Assembly: GCA_006538405.1 (NCBI GenBank)
Contig: BJKQ01000006.1
Location: 1,511,001-1,575,000, forward strand
DNA: 64,000 nucleotides
Direction of reading: 5' to 3'
Source of the DNA: Hansfordia pulvinata
Lineage: Eukaryota; Ascomycota; Sordariomycetes; Xylariales
Shown: positions 29,773-41,693 of the stretch, piece by piece
Layout of the letters: each line of letters starts with the position of its first letter
Position numbering within the stretch: position 1 is the stretch's first letter
Position numbers and translations under genes: made by a program
The notes under the pieces: model-generated
Databases searched by the model: none
The model's input: only the letters and a program-made list of their open reading frames with translations
What the model was told of the DNA's origin: nothing

Positions 29773-31126
29773 AGCAGAGGGGGGCGAGAAGGGCCCCCAG
29801 CTGTCCGGCTGTCCTTTTGCGGACAGGGACAGGGCGGTCCAACTTTGATTACGCCACCGTCTCCTCTTCCACTTTCCACTTTCCACCCCACCACATCCCA
29901 CCACCCGAACATCCCTGGATACTGGTCCGTTCAGTCGCCCGCCCTTCCCGGGTGCGCTGACGATTCCGATGCCGGGGGGTTTGGCAGGGCAAGAAGTAAA
30001 ATCCCCGGCTCCGCTGCGAGTGACGACGACTAACGGATGCCCTGCTGGCACACCGGGAGGGGGAGGGAACGGAGGAAACGATGTGCTTACTGCAAGCAGG
30101 CAAGGCAGCCGGCCGGCCGGCCTCCACCACTCGACTCACCACCTCTCATCGTTTCCAAGTGGGCAGATGTCGCACCAAGCATCACACACACACACACACA
30201 CAAAGATAGTTACCCGTAGACCTCTCGAAGATGGACTACACTTGTGAGGAGAGTAAAAGACAAAGGGAAGAGACAGATCTCAAGCCAGTAGTAGCTCTCC
30301 GAGTCTGCAGTGTAAGCCCCTTAAAAGTCGACTCATTGTGCTAGTTAGTTAGTACGAGTAGAAGGCCGTTTGTCCGCCATCTCGCCCTCTTCTCCAGCTG
30401 ATGAGAGCTGAGGAAGCGCACGGGAACCGGAAACCCGACGAGCAAAGCAACATGCGCCGCCGCCGCCCCCTTGTCTTAACTTGTGTTGCGGGTGTGTGCG
30501 GCGTATGCGGCCGATTGCGCCCGCAGCAAGCCGCAGCAAGCGGGAAACCACGCAACAGCTGAACGGCTGGCCAGGCGGGCGAGCTGGAAAAAGGTCGTCC
30601 CCGGGCGTGAGGAGGGCCGGGGGGTTTAGCCCTTCGCCCGAAATTTGCTTTGCTCTGCGCCCCCCGGGGGGGGGGTCGCGATCTACCCACGGGCCTTCCC
30701 TGCCCTGCCTGGGCCCGTTCATCTGCCAGATTACGGGAGTGAGGGGGGGCTATAGAGCCGCGAGATATAGACCCTATATCGTGGCCGACTCAGTAGCAAC
30801 CGGACACTACGGAGTAGAGGAGGTGCCGGGGCGTTCAACGGCAAGGGTGGCTGCGCAGCGTTATTCGCGCGGTCGTGCGATGGCTCCGTGGACAGCGAGA
30901 GAGCCGCTTTCTGAGCAGGGATTCAGGGGGCTCAGGGGGAGGGAGGGGGATGGGGCCTTGTTGGACTGGGGACCAGACGAGAGAGGAATACCCCCGAGTC
31001 GCGATGTGGTACACATCACATATCCGTACACTCGTGTTCGTGATGGTTCCCCCCCCCCCCCCCTCCCCACCATATCCGGGTGATCTACGAGGCAAGCCCT
31101 GTCTGCTCGCCGCTCACCCCGTCGAC

Positions 31127-31154
31127 CCTGCCTGCCTGCCTGCCTGCCTGCCTG
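31127..31154. repeat. CCTG tetranucleotide repeat
   Basis: Seven tandem CCTG units in gene-free DNA. Confidence 0.85.
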
Positions 31155-31480
31155 TCGGCCGGTGGCACGGACCAGGCCCAGCTGACTTGATCCAGGCACG
31201 AGGCTTCCAGCCTGCCTGCCCAGAGGGCAACCCAGGGAAAGGAGTCCAGCTCATCGGGTTGCATCAGCCGTCGGGCCCATGTCGCAGGATATACGCTGGG
31301 GCTCGAGCCAGACGCGAGAACTCACCCGGGAGAGCCACGACCTCAGATGCCTGCACTCACTCTCTTCTTCCCGTTCGAGGCAAGACGGGCAGAGAGGCGC
31401 TTGTTGTAAGCGGCGGGCGTTCCAGGGCCTCGGCCTTGTCTGATGAGCTTGGAGAAGAGCCTTCTTCTTCTCCTGCCCAA

Positions 31481-31503
31481 CCCCCCCCCCCCCCCCCCCC
31501 CCC
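31481..31503. repeat. 23-base C tract
   Basis: Uninterrupted C run; one of eleven G/C mononucleotide tracts of 15 bases or more in the window, all outside genes. Confidence 0.9.
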
Positions 31504-32901
31504 TCCCGCTCAAACCCCAAGCAGCACTAACTAACAACTGCCGAACGAAGGGTCGAGCGAGGGGAGGTGGTGGTCGGGCCTTCTCTCTTGGGGGCGGGGT
31601 GGGAGGGAAGGGGTGCGTCGCCGTGGCTGACGGGATCTTGGGGGGGGCCGCCGGCGACACGATCTGGGCCACGAGGGGCCACTAACTTGGCCAAGACGCG
31701 TAGTGCGAGTACACGGCTCACTCACGAGTAGAGAGGTCGACAAGCAACGCGTAAGCAGCATAAGGTGTTTGAGGGTGTGTGTGTGTGTGTGGGGGGGGGC
31801 TCCTCTCGGAAGATGGCGAAGTAGGCCCAGGGCGATACGATGTGATACTACACGCACTTACACCAAACACTCAAGCATCACTCACACGCCGGTAGAGCAT
31901 CTCATCAGCATCCATGTCTCGTTCTTGTACTCGGCGTGGTTTCCGGTGCGTACCGCGGCTCTTCGTCATCTAGGTAGGGGGTGGGACTGCACGCAGTTCA
32001 GGCACTGGAGCTGAGAAGAAGGCAAGTAGTATCCATGATGTACTCGTGTCGTGCGTACGAGTAGTAGCTCATGCAGAACCGGGGCAAGCCTCCTTTTTCA
32101 GGAAGCCAGCCAATGGTCTGGTGTGGAGTCGGCACTGAGCCGAGAAGGAGGGGGGTGTGGTCTTTTCCATGTTTTTATTATTATTACTACGAGTGGCAGT
32201 CAACGAACCTGCCACGCGTAAGCTGCGTCCGCCTTTGTCTGCGAGAGTACTCGTACGACCATCATCGTCGATACTACTCGTACTACGAGCGCCTCGATAT
32301 AGACATGGATGTGCATGGCATGGCAGGCACCTGGACGACGATCCCGCGCAATGCTCGTAGCTGCCGGGGATCGAGACAAGGCTGTCCAGCGGCGGAGGCT
32401 GTCGGTGCGACATGGAGACCGACAGACAGACGGACGTACAGACAGACGGACAGACAAACAGACGGACGAGCCGGCTTTGGAAAAGACCCAAGGTCCCAGT
32501 GACGAGAGCGCAACAGCAACAGGGACAGAGGCTGAAGGGGGCTCGCGTGACGCTCTGTCTGTAGCAATGTCTCTGCAGGGAAGATTGGTCTGGAAGCCAC
32601 CCGCTAAGCCAGCCAGCAGCCACCTCCATGGATGGCAGCAAGGACGTCGTTGCGGACGGGATGACGATGTCTTTTCTCTCTCTCTCTCTCTCTCCCCCTC
32701 CTGTTAACTGGCAGCCAGATAACGAAATAGCCTACTAAGACTCCAACACAAATCGCAATGACGCCGGCAAGGCGGTCACGCAGCTCATCTCGCGGGCCAT
32801 CTCCACACGCCGAAACACAACGTCACCCTCTGCGAGCATCTTCCCAGATTGCCAGTACTCGCTGTAGATCGGGGCATGGGGACGGCAGTATCGTCAGCGG
32901 G

Positions 32902-32963
32902 CACAGACACACAGACACACAGAGACACACACACAGACACGCACACAGACACACACACACCCC
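32902..32963. repeat. CA/CAGA compound microsatellite
   Basis: About 60 bases of alternating CA and CAGA units. Confidence 0.85.
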
Positions 32964-33518
32964 TGGTGCCCCATTAAACTCTATGCTCGGTTACTCCATA
33001 CTCATTCTCCACACTCCATACTCCATGCTCGCGGATCTGCCTCGGCGAGTGCCTCATGACAGACAAGCCTCACCACCCAAGGTACGCCAGCCCGCGTCCG
33101 AGTACCAGCCATGTACAGAGCCACTGGCCGGCATTGGCGGGCGGCACGATCGGCTGGCGACTTGCTAATGATGACTACTACGAGTAGCCTGAAGCCGATG
33201 AAGCCGGCACTCGTAGTGGTCGTCGTGGTAGCGGTGGTCTTATAAGAGGAGCTGCTCGGACCTCGGGGCGGCCCCCGTTGAACACGCAAAAGGAAGAAAA
33301 GAGCACCGCCCTTCTTGCCTGAACGGGAGCTTCCTCCGCAGTCTAGAATCATCATGCTAACGCCTTTCTTTGACTCCAGACTTGATCGGGTCATTCATCA
33401 GGCGTGTGTCCATGGTCGTATGGTCCAGGTACCTACCTACTTACCTACAGACTTCCAACCGAGTACTCGTACTCATCCCCGGATACCCAAGTTAGGGATC
33501 TAGTAGGTAGGTGCCGAC

Positions 33519-33532
33519 TACGAGTACTCGTA
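33519..33532. repeat. 14-base perfect palindrome built from the TACGAGTA octamer
   Basis: TACGAGTACTCGTA equals its own reverse complement. It is made from overlapping copies of TACGAGTA and TACTCGTA. Confidence 0.85.
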
Positions 33533-33800
33533 CCCATCTATCGTCACCACCATCACGGATACCATGACGGCCCCAGCCAGCCCTGCCCAGGTGCCTACAT
33601 ACGAGTAGGCGCTCGCCCACTTGCACTCGCAGCCACACGCGTGCTTGAAGCCGCCTGGCCCTCGAATCACGCCTACGAGTGCCCGTACTAACTAGTATGG
33701 CGCCTCGAACGTGCAAGACTCGTAGTCGGGTTTCATCCCGTCGGGCGTGTGGGTTCTCTGCTCCCACCACCAGTATCAAGCCAGTGGGCCCGCCCGCTCG

Positions 33801-33831
33801 CCCCCCCCCCCCCCCCCCCCTTTTTTTTTTT
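33801..33831. repeat. 20-base C tract followed by an 11-base T tract
   Basis: Pure C (33801-33820) directly adjoins pure T (33821-33831), a 31-base polypyrimidine run. Confidence 0.9.
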
Positions 33832-33926
33832 CTGCGAGTCTCGGCAGTTGTTCAAGGCAAGTGGGCTGGCTGGCCGGCTGGCTCTATCCCCCCTCTTTCT
33901 GTGCCACTACTCGTATTGGGGGCGTG

Positions 33927-33940
33927 TACTCGTACGAGTA
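33927..33940. repeat. second 14-base palindrome of the octamer family
   Basis: TACTCGTACGAGTA equals its own reverse complement. It combines the two octamer orientations in the opposite order to the one at 33519-33532. Confidence 0.85.
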
Positions 33941-34439
33941 ACTCGTGTCTCTGGATCGATTTCTCCCTGGTCGAAAAGTGCCGAGGTCTGGGGGAGGGGA
34001 CTGGATCATGGCGATGCAACTAACTCGTTAGCCTCAGTAGATACGAGTATCTACCTACCTACCTACCTACCTGTAGGTACCTAGTTTCGAGTACGGTGTA
34101 GATAGTCCCCAATGCCGCAGATACCACCCATAGACATCATTTAGTCGTGTCAGCTCAGCTGAAAGGAAGGGAGATTTCGAAGCACGGATGACAGTAACGG
34201 GGGCGCCAGCACGAGTACTCGTCAGGTAGTGAGCGACCTGGATACGAGTACTATCCGCCCTACTCCCGTGTGTACTGTACTCGTACCTCCCCCATCCCGG
34301 CAACAGGGCGGAATGTCGCCCGCAGGGGAAAGACCGCGAGCGCTACCAACTTAGACCCCCCCCCCTTCTCCCTTTCATCAATTCCCCACCACAGACAGTC
34401 AGCTGAACTGCCTTGCTCAGCTTAAGCGCTGAAAGGGAA

Positions 34440-34467
34440 AACACACACACACACACACACACACACG
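34440..34467. repeat. AC dinucleotide repeat
   Basis: About 14 AC units in gene-free DNA. Confidence 0.85.
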
Positions 34468-35103
34468 ACCTTGTCCCCCTCTGCAGAAAACAAGGACACG
34501 GCCATCCTCACTCGCCGAGCAGCAACCCAAAAAAAAAGTGTTTATCGCCCCCGGGAAGGGGTGTGTTATGTGTGAGATCTGTATGTCTGTCTGTCTGTGT
34601 GTCTGTGTGTCTGTCGTCTGTCCGCAACCGCAGAAGACGAGATATGTCATGCAACGTCCTGGGGAATTCGCCAGGGTCCGGCGCCCGCCCGTTCCTCGTC
34701 GTCTTTGGAGCTTGAAAAGAAAAAAAAACTCCTTCTAGCGGAGGGGGGGGTGGCCCGGGTTTCACCCTCGAGAAACAGAGAGAGAGAGGAAAAGAACATG
34801 GCCAGCCCAGAGTACGGTACTGTGGTTTCGCATCACGAGCCACCACCACCACCGCCAATTACAGCGAGCAGCATGGGCTTCGGCCTTGGTGTGGTCAAAA
34901 AAACAAACCCACAACCCCAATTCGCCACTCCGTGACGGACCGGACGACGCTGAAACCCCCGCCTCCGTCTCCGGAAGGAAACAGCTGCCTTTTTTTTCCT
35001 TTGAAAAAAAAACAAAAGAAGACACACACACACACACACCATGCCCCCCTCCCATCCTTTGTGGACTCGCGAACCTCCAAAGGATGGCCAATAGTCTCGA
35101 TAA

Positions 35104-35122
35104 GGGGGGGGGGGGGGGGGGG
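35104..35122. repeat. 19-base G tract
   Basis: Uninterrupted G run; a second run of 23 G lies 235 bases further right. Confidence 0.9.
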
Positions 35123-35357
35123 AACCGCTTGCTCTCCCTCCTCTTGCCTCCAACCCCCCCGATTCGGCACGCTCCGACCTGCCAAAAACGCGCCGGCGGC
35201 GCCTAGCCAAACTACCCGCCCGATTGATGAAATCGGCGGCGACGGCGGCGACGGCGGAGGGACCCTCTCTCGCGCCAAGTAACCCCCCCAAGCGAGAGCG
35301 CTCCCTTGGGCCCCAAGTGCTTGCCCGATCGCGAGCCAGGGGAAAAGGAAGGAGAAC

Positions 35358-35380
35358 GGGGGGGGGGGGGGGGGGGGGGG
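35358..35380. repeat. 23-base G tract
   Basis: Uninterrupted G run about 500 bases 3' of the stop of the zinc-finger gene. Confidence 0.9.
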
Positions 35381-35903
35381 CAAAGAGGGTTGCAGGAGGT
35401 TTACCCCGAAGCAGCAAGGTCCATGTGACACCGGCTCGGCAGTACTCGGCGCAATTATTTCGGGGGGGCCATCCTTGGGTAATCAAACAGCCCTACGAAA
35501 AGGACACGGCAGACAGGTGGGTGGGGAGGCATGGCACGACATGGGTACGAGTGCTCGTAGGTATGGTGGCTAGCTGCCCAGTGCCATAGTTCCTTGCCTA
35601 CTGGATGATGGTCCCATCTCGCCTGCTCTTGTCATGTCACTGGCCCGAGGGCGAATCCATGTCTTCATCTGGCTGCAATCGAGCGCCCTAGGCCACCATT
35701 CGTTCCTCTCATTGTGGGATATATCCTAAACCCATACACAGGTAGCCATGCTATTAACTAAAGACTCCAAAAAAATCAGGGGCTACCCCCGCAGGGGACC
35801 CGAGGTATCCGTGCAGTATCCCTTCCTTGTAACGCCTGTTGTCCGCCCAATGTGAACTCCCAGGTGCACCCGTGCCCCGGTTGCACCATGCTGTTGCCAG
35901 CCC

Positions 35904-38900
35904 TCAGTCTGTAGCCGAAACCCTTCTACCGTTGAGGCTCCGTTCCTCGGCCCGATCGTCCATGCCAAACGGGATCGGCTGCTCCTCCCCTGCCTGCATG
36001 CCCGGCCCTGGGCCCTTCTCCTGGAGCGTGGGGGGCACAATGGTGTTCAGCACACAGTCGTCCAGGTGCTCGTAGAACTCCTGGGCCGTCGAGAAGCTCG
36101 TGTGGCAGATGGAGCACTCGGCGTCCCCTCCCCGGCAGCCGTTGGTCGTCATGATCATCTTGCGGCTGTTGGGCGGCGTCTGCTCCACATTGTGCACCGA
36201 CGTGAGATGTCTCTTGAAGACATCGGCCCTGTTGAAGGACTTCTCGTACAGCGTCCCCAGCCCCGGGCAGAACGGACACTTCATCGTGCCCTTGTAGTGG
36301 GTCAGGGCGTGGCGGTTCTTGTCGTACTTGCGCGCGAAACCCTTGGTGTGGTACTCGCACTTCTCGATCGGGCATTTCTCTGGCCGCTCCTCCTGGTGCG
36401 TGAGCATGTGCGCCGCCAGGTCCTTAAACACCCGCCCGCAGTCGGGGTGGGGACAGCGGTTGCGGTTGTCCTCCTTGGTGACGGGGCTGCTGTGCAGGCC
36501 GCCGCCGTCCAGGGGCGGGCCGACGGACGGCGCAATCAGAGCCCCCTGGGGCGGTGCCGGGGCCAGTCGCGGGGCCTCGGCGTTGGGGGCCTGCCTGGAC
36601 ACATAGTCGTCTACCATGCGCGAATCGTTGTCCTCCTCCCCACTCGAGTCGTCAGCGTCGTTGTTCACGTCGATGGACTGCCGCACCTCCCGCATCCAAT
36701 CCTTCAGAACGTTCATGGCGGGCCAGTCCCCACTCGCCTTGCCGCCCTTGTGTGGCGTGAAATGGGCCCGCCGCAAGTGCGCCGCGGCGTTGTAGTAGGC
36801 CCCGTACCGCTTCTGCGTCACGCAGGCCTTGCACTTGGACAGCGGGATGACGGGCTGTGGAGACGAGCTGTTGGCGTTCTGGGGTTCCGTGCAGACGTAT
36901 CTCTTGACCATGGCCGCGTGTTTGGCGTCGGTGTGCCTGCGGAGCTCGTGCTCTCCGCGGAATCCTTCGGGGTACTCGTTGCACTTGGAGCAGTACACGC
37001 GACGTAGCGGTGGCCTCTGGTAGTTGGTCGCCCGCAGCTTCGTCGGGGACGCCAGACCCCGCGAAATGGCCCGTGCCATGGCCGGGCTCTCCGCCACGGT
37101 GTGCCTCCGAGCGCCCTCCAACTCGGATGCTGCGTAGTGCTCCCGCTCCGTCTTGCCCACCCAGGAGCTCACCGGGTGCCATTCCGTGACGGACTCGCGA
37201 CGCTCAGCGGCGTTGGGGTCGGTCGTCGCCTGCTGATAGATGTCGGGTTGGGCCGGGAAATGCGATCTGTAGAAGCCATTGTTGGTCTCGCCGAGGTAGC
37301 CCTGGCCGAGGCTGAGCAGGAAATCCCGCGTCGTGTTGATGCCCAGTTCTTTCCACTGGTCTCTCCGTACGGCGGAGCAGAGGGTGGAGACGACGGCTCG
37401 GTCGTGGCCGTTGAGATCGTAGGGCGGGTCGTCCAGGATAGCGGGCGCAGCGTCGGCAAACATGTCCACCATGACCTTGTAGACATTATGTATGGCCAGG
37501 ATATCCCTCGAAGCGCCCAAGCCTGCTTGGGACTGCGAAGGTTCGACCGGCGTGGGTGGCGATGCCAGATCGGCCATGATGGTTCGGATGACGCTGAACA
37601 TGCACAGCGAGTAGAACGCAGCAAGCCACGCGCTCAGGTCAGCGGGCGGCTGTTGCAAGACGCAGTTCTCAAAGAACTGCAGGAACTGTGCCATGCAGCT
37701 GTGAAGGAGACGGCTGCGGTTGTCAAAGTTCATCTCCTCCGGGTAGACGCTCGCCTGCGACATGTTGACTTCCGTCCTGATTGAGGGCTCTCTCTGGGCC
37801 AAGTCGTGGAACAGGGTCTCGCGGAAGAGGAGTTTTGTTCGGAACAGCAGAGGATATTTCCGCACCTCCACCTCCCGGCTGTTCTCGCACAGCAGACCCG
37901 ACAGCCTCAAGATCTCGAACAAATCGTAAGAGACGGCGCTGGTGTTCCAGCTGGCGGCCAGGACGCTCAACGCGGGAGCGGGCCTGGGAACTGGCGACTT
38001 GGAGTATCCGGCAAGCGCCGGGTTGGCCACGGGCAGGGTCGCGAGGTCCTCGGTCCACCAGAATCCATCGTCGCAGTCGATGCACGACTTGAGCATCTGC
38101 CGCGTGTGCTCCCGGACGAGATATGTACGGTCCAGGTAGTCGTTCATGTTCCGGCGCTTGGCCATTGGCGAGGCCACGGGGGTCTGCATCTGCCGGGGCG
38201 ACATGGTGTCCGGCAGGAGTAGATCGGTCAGGGCGTTCAGGGGCCCGCGGTGGCAGCCCATTATGCGCCAAGGGTCGTCCCCTTTGGCGTGGGCTGCATC
38301 GGAGCACATGGCGCACGTCTCCTGTGCGTCGCACTCCTTTGAAGCGGCCTTGCATCTCAAGCAAGGCGCCTGTTGCCCAAGGCGAAGCTCGTCAATGGAC
38401 TGGAGTCGTCCATGGCTCAGGCTGGGCCTGCTTCTCTTCATAGGGGGCAGAAGCGGGTCGACCTCGGCCTCTGCTAAGCCTCGGGAGTTGGTGGGCGAAA
38501 AGTCGGGGGCGAAGTATGGGGCGGATTCCCTCCTCTTGGTAGCCTGGCTCATGGACGGGAGTGAGAGTAGTGGGGCGTTGGCCGACGTGGTGATCCGGGG
38601 CAGTTGTGCATGCGTGTTTGGTGCCCGTTCCGACGACGCCTGAAGGATGGGGCGCTCTTGCGGCGCGACCATCGAAGCCACAGAGCCCGGTATCGGGGCC
38701 AGGTCCTTCGGGCACGACAGGCCATGCTCCTTGAGGTGCTCGTCCCTGTCCTCGGCCTGAGAGAAGCCGTAGATGTAGTAGATGCACTTTTCATCTGAGC
38801 ATTTGAAGGTAGCCCGCCGTCTCGGGTCTCCTCTGGCTCGCCAGTTGCGGAAGACGGGGTCATGGTGGTAGAGGTTGTTCTCCAGCCAGCTTGCGTATTC

Positions 38901-39652
38901 AGGCGCGGCGGCCGCTGAAAACTTGAGAGCGTTCAAGAACTCGGGGTCATGCAGATCCAAGCCCTGGTCTACCAGAAAGCTCTCGATGGCCTCGCATCTG
39001 TACTGGACTGTGCGGGCTTCTTCCAAGTCCGAGAGGACGGGCAGCCCACCTCCAAGCTCTGGCAAGGAAGGGCGGTTAACAGCAGGCAAGACGAGGGTTG
39101 GGTGGCAGGCGACTCACGATGACTGTTCACAAACCCCTCGAGGGCTCCGAGCTTGCGCGACAGCATATCAAGCTCGAATCTCGCATCGGGAGTGCGTCTG
39201 AGGGTGTGGAAGGTAGCCAACCTGGCCCGGATCTTTTCCTGGATTTCAGCTTGCTGCTTGTACAGGTCCAGGATGGGCGGGTCTCTGTTGACAATGTCAA
39301 AGGGCGCGTTGGCATCGGCGGCGACCTCGAAATCCGGGGGCGTGCCGCTGGGAGCACGGTAGGCTTGCTGACCCTGGGAGCGGCGGCGCTCCTGTACAGC
39401 AGCCTGGTCGGCGGCGAGGGCGCTGTAGGGAGCAGACGAGGGCTGCGGCGGGGGGAAGGCGGAGCCGTTGCGATATGCCGTCTTGGGGTCCCCTCTTGCG
39501 CCGCTGGGCGACGACGACTTATTCCGCCTCAGCTTGAGCTTCTGCTTCCTCATGGGAGGGCAAGCACCGTTATGGTCCATGGTCATGGAGGAAAGGGGCC
39601 TTTCAAAGGGGTGTGGGTACGGGGGCGCGAGCGCGCCTGCGGAGTCTGCCAT
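35904..39652 (-). CDS. C2H2 zinc-finger protein with an additional Zn2Cys6-like cluster
   Basis: Exons 39652-39118 and 39058-35904 join over a 59-base intron (GTGAGT, branch GTTAACC, acceptor TTGCCAG) to give 1229 residues. The start is the first ATG in frame (MADSAGALAPPYPHPFERPL). Residues 120-175 form a likely coiled coil (QQAEIQEKIRARLATFHTLR). Near residue 400 is a Cys cluster CLRCKAASKECDAQETCAMC ending later in GCHRGPL; the spacing C-x2-C-x6-C-x5-C-x2-C fits a fungal Zn2Cys6 module. The C-terminal third has C2H2 fingers: CSKCNEYPEGFRGEHELRRH, CPHPDCGRVFKDLAAHMLTH, a Cys-rich KCPIEKCEYHTKGF unit, and ECSICHTSFSTAQEFYEHL. The middle is a helical region of unknown role. A nuclear DNA-binding regulator is the likely role; its targets are unknown. 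No frame defect is seen over 3.7 kb. Confidence 0.9.
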
Positions 39653-40045
39653 GACGCTCAGAGCCAACGAGGACGAGACCCCGTGGCGACTGTGGCGCGC
39701 AGAGTTGGCTCCAGGAGACAGCGCAAGAACATTAGCCGGGCAACTTCAAACGGCGACGGGGTTGAGGAGCCAAGCTGTCGCGGTGACGAGTGCGGAGGTG
39801 TGGTGGCGACAGTGGTGTTGTTGCTGGCAAGTTGGTGAACGTGGGCCGTCGATGTCTCGAGGGGGCAGGTTAGAAGAGTTCAGCGCGGACGCAGCCCAGG
39901 TGGGTGTGGTAAAGACAGCTGGGTCTAGCTGGACGGACGGAGGGAGGCCAGCAGGTGGACTCAGGTCAGTTAAGGGCGAATTGGGCTGGGCCGGGGCTGC
40001 GTGGAGCAGGTGCTGGCAAGGCGAAGATGGGGGAGGGCTCGGGCG

Positions 40046-40080
40046 CGGTAAGGCAAGGCAAGGCAAGGCAGGGCAGGGCA
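40046..40080. repeat. GGCAA pentanucleotide repeat
   Basis: Five to seven tandem units of AGGCA/AGGGC in the upstream region of the zinc-finger gene. Confidence 0.75.
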
Positions 40081-41660
40081 AGACACCAGATGCCGTGCTG
40101 CGCCTCGCCGGGGTCAACGTTGACTGGCGCGGGGCCAAGCCAGACAGGGCGGGCGGACGGGCGGCTGGAGCTAAGCTGGGTGATGTGATTAGGTTCGGAC
40201 GGGCCTTGTCCAGGGCCAATGCGACCGTGGCCTGCGAAGGCCGAGGTCGCGACAGGGCAGGGATGGGGTGTCCGGGTCGTCGGCGGGATGGGTCGTGGTG
40301 TTCTCGTCGACACGCAGGGTCGACAAGGTTGAAGAAGCTCGGTCGTGGAGTCAGACAGTCAGTCAACTAGTCCACCAGTTGGGCATGACAATACAGCACG
40401 ACCGAAGAGGGCGACGGGATGGTGTGAGAGAGATCGAAGGCCAACCGTGTGGCATCGTGTGGGGGGGGGGTTCAGCTGTTTTGTGCTTTGCGGGTGCAGT
40501 ACAGGAGCGACGGGCGGCTGACGATGGGCGAATGGATCGAAGGGCCGGGGCAGGCTTGGATCAGTGGTGGATGGATGGCTGCGTCGCACCCGACCCGATG
40601 TCCAGGGCTGCGAGCCCGAGGGCTCTGTACAACGCGAGTATCTGGTAGCCGTGCCCCGGCTTGAGTGGGTCTTCAGCTGCGAGTAGGTACTCGTATGGAC
40701 ATGACCACGGTAGACTGCCGGCGTGGGCTCTATCTGGGGTCCAAGTGTCCGCTGGAGTCTCGCTCGTGTACTTGCTGGGATACTTTGGCAGGCATTTGCC
40801 GCCGCTTTGCAGACTCAGTAGATACCCACTCGAGACTTGTCCCCCACATGGGGCCATCTGGGCTCGAAGGTACATTGCCCGCTACTTGCTGAAGACTGAG
40901 AGACTTGAACGAGTACTTCCAGCCCTGGAGAAGGGTGGGCGCGCACCAGCTGGAGCCAGGGCTGCCCTAGCCTCCGTCGTCCCGAGCAAGTACTCGTACC
41001 CGGCCCGACCCCAGCACCCCGGGCTACCTGTCCCCTGGGCGCGGCACGGTGCCGCGCTCGTGCTTCCATGGGTTGATACCATCCAGCGCGCCGAGTCTCA
41101 GCTGGGCCACATGTCGCCCTGAACAGTACTTGCGGTCTACCTCAGCGATGGGTGGGTCTGCCCTCTGGCCTAGCCCACAGGGAGATCCAATACTTTTTGC
41201 GTCTACATCGCCCTGCATCTGCCCGTACCTTCATCCGTGGACACGTAGGTACGTACATCGGATGGACTGAGCTATCCGCACACCACATCCATGGATACCA
41301 GTCGTGCCAGTGTCTTCGGGACCCGCCGCGCAGAACAGGGCGCCGATCGCTGGCCGCCGCCCAGTGGCTCTCAAGGAAGGGCCCGAGATTGGTGATTACG
41401 GACGGCCAGTCCTCCAAGACAAGGGGTCTGTCTAGCGCGCCGGCGCAGGAGGACCAAAGACGGGCAGGCGGCTGGCTGTATATCGAGCAGACGAAAATGG
41501 AGGTATGTATATTGGAAGATGAGCGGGTATCGATGAACCTATTCTGGGGGGGATGTCGTGTGCGCTTCGTTCTCCCCAAGACGTTACGGGCGCAGTTCTA
41601 CCTGATTCGATTTGTTCGGGTGTGTAGCCCGATGCTAGGTACAGTCCATTCCATACACTC

Positions 41661-41693
41661 CTGTCTGTCTGTTTGTCTGTCTGTTTGTCTGTC
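41661..41693. repeat. TGTC tetranucleotide repeat
   Basis: Eight units of CTGT, two of them changed to TTGT. This is the complement of the GACA repeats further left. Confidence 0.85.

Larger units (their letters stand above)
27940..35903. other. 8-kb gene-free block rich in simple repeats and TACGAGTA octamers
   Basis: I can support no gene in this block. It holds CA, GACA, CCTG, CTAC, CTGT and CAG microsatellites, five G or C tracts of 15-23 bases, and at least 16 exact copies of TACTCGTA/TACGAGTA between 29.4 and 34.3 kb. Open frames across it are mostly translations of these repeats (for example poly-Pro, poly-Gly, Thr-His or Asp-Arg runs). Confidence 0.6.

Noticed and set aside
27940..35903. 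Tandem repeats as a possible CRISPR array
   Set aside because: The units are mono- to pentanucleotide microsatellites with no spacer structure, and the DNA is eukaryotic.
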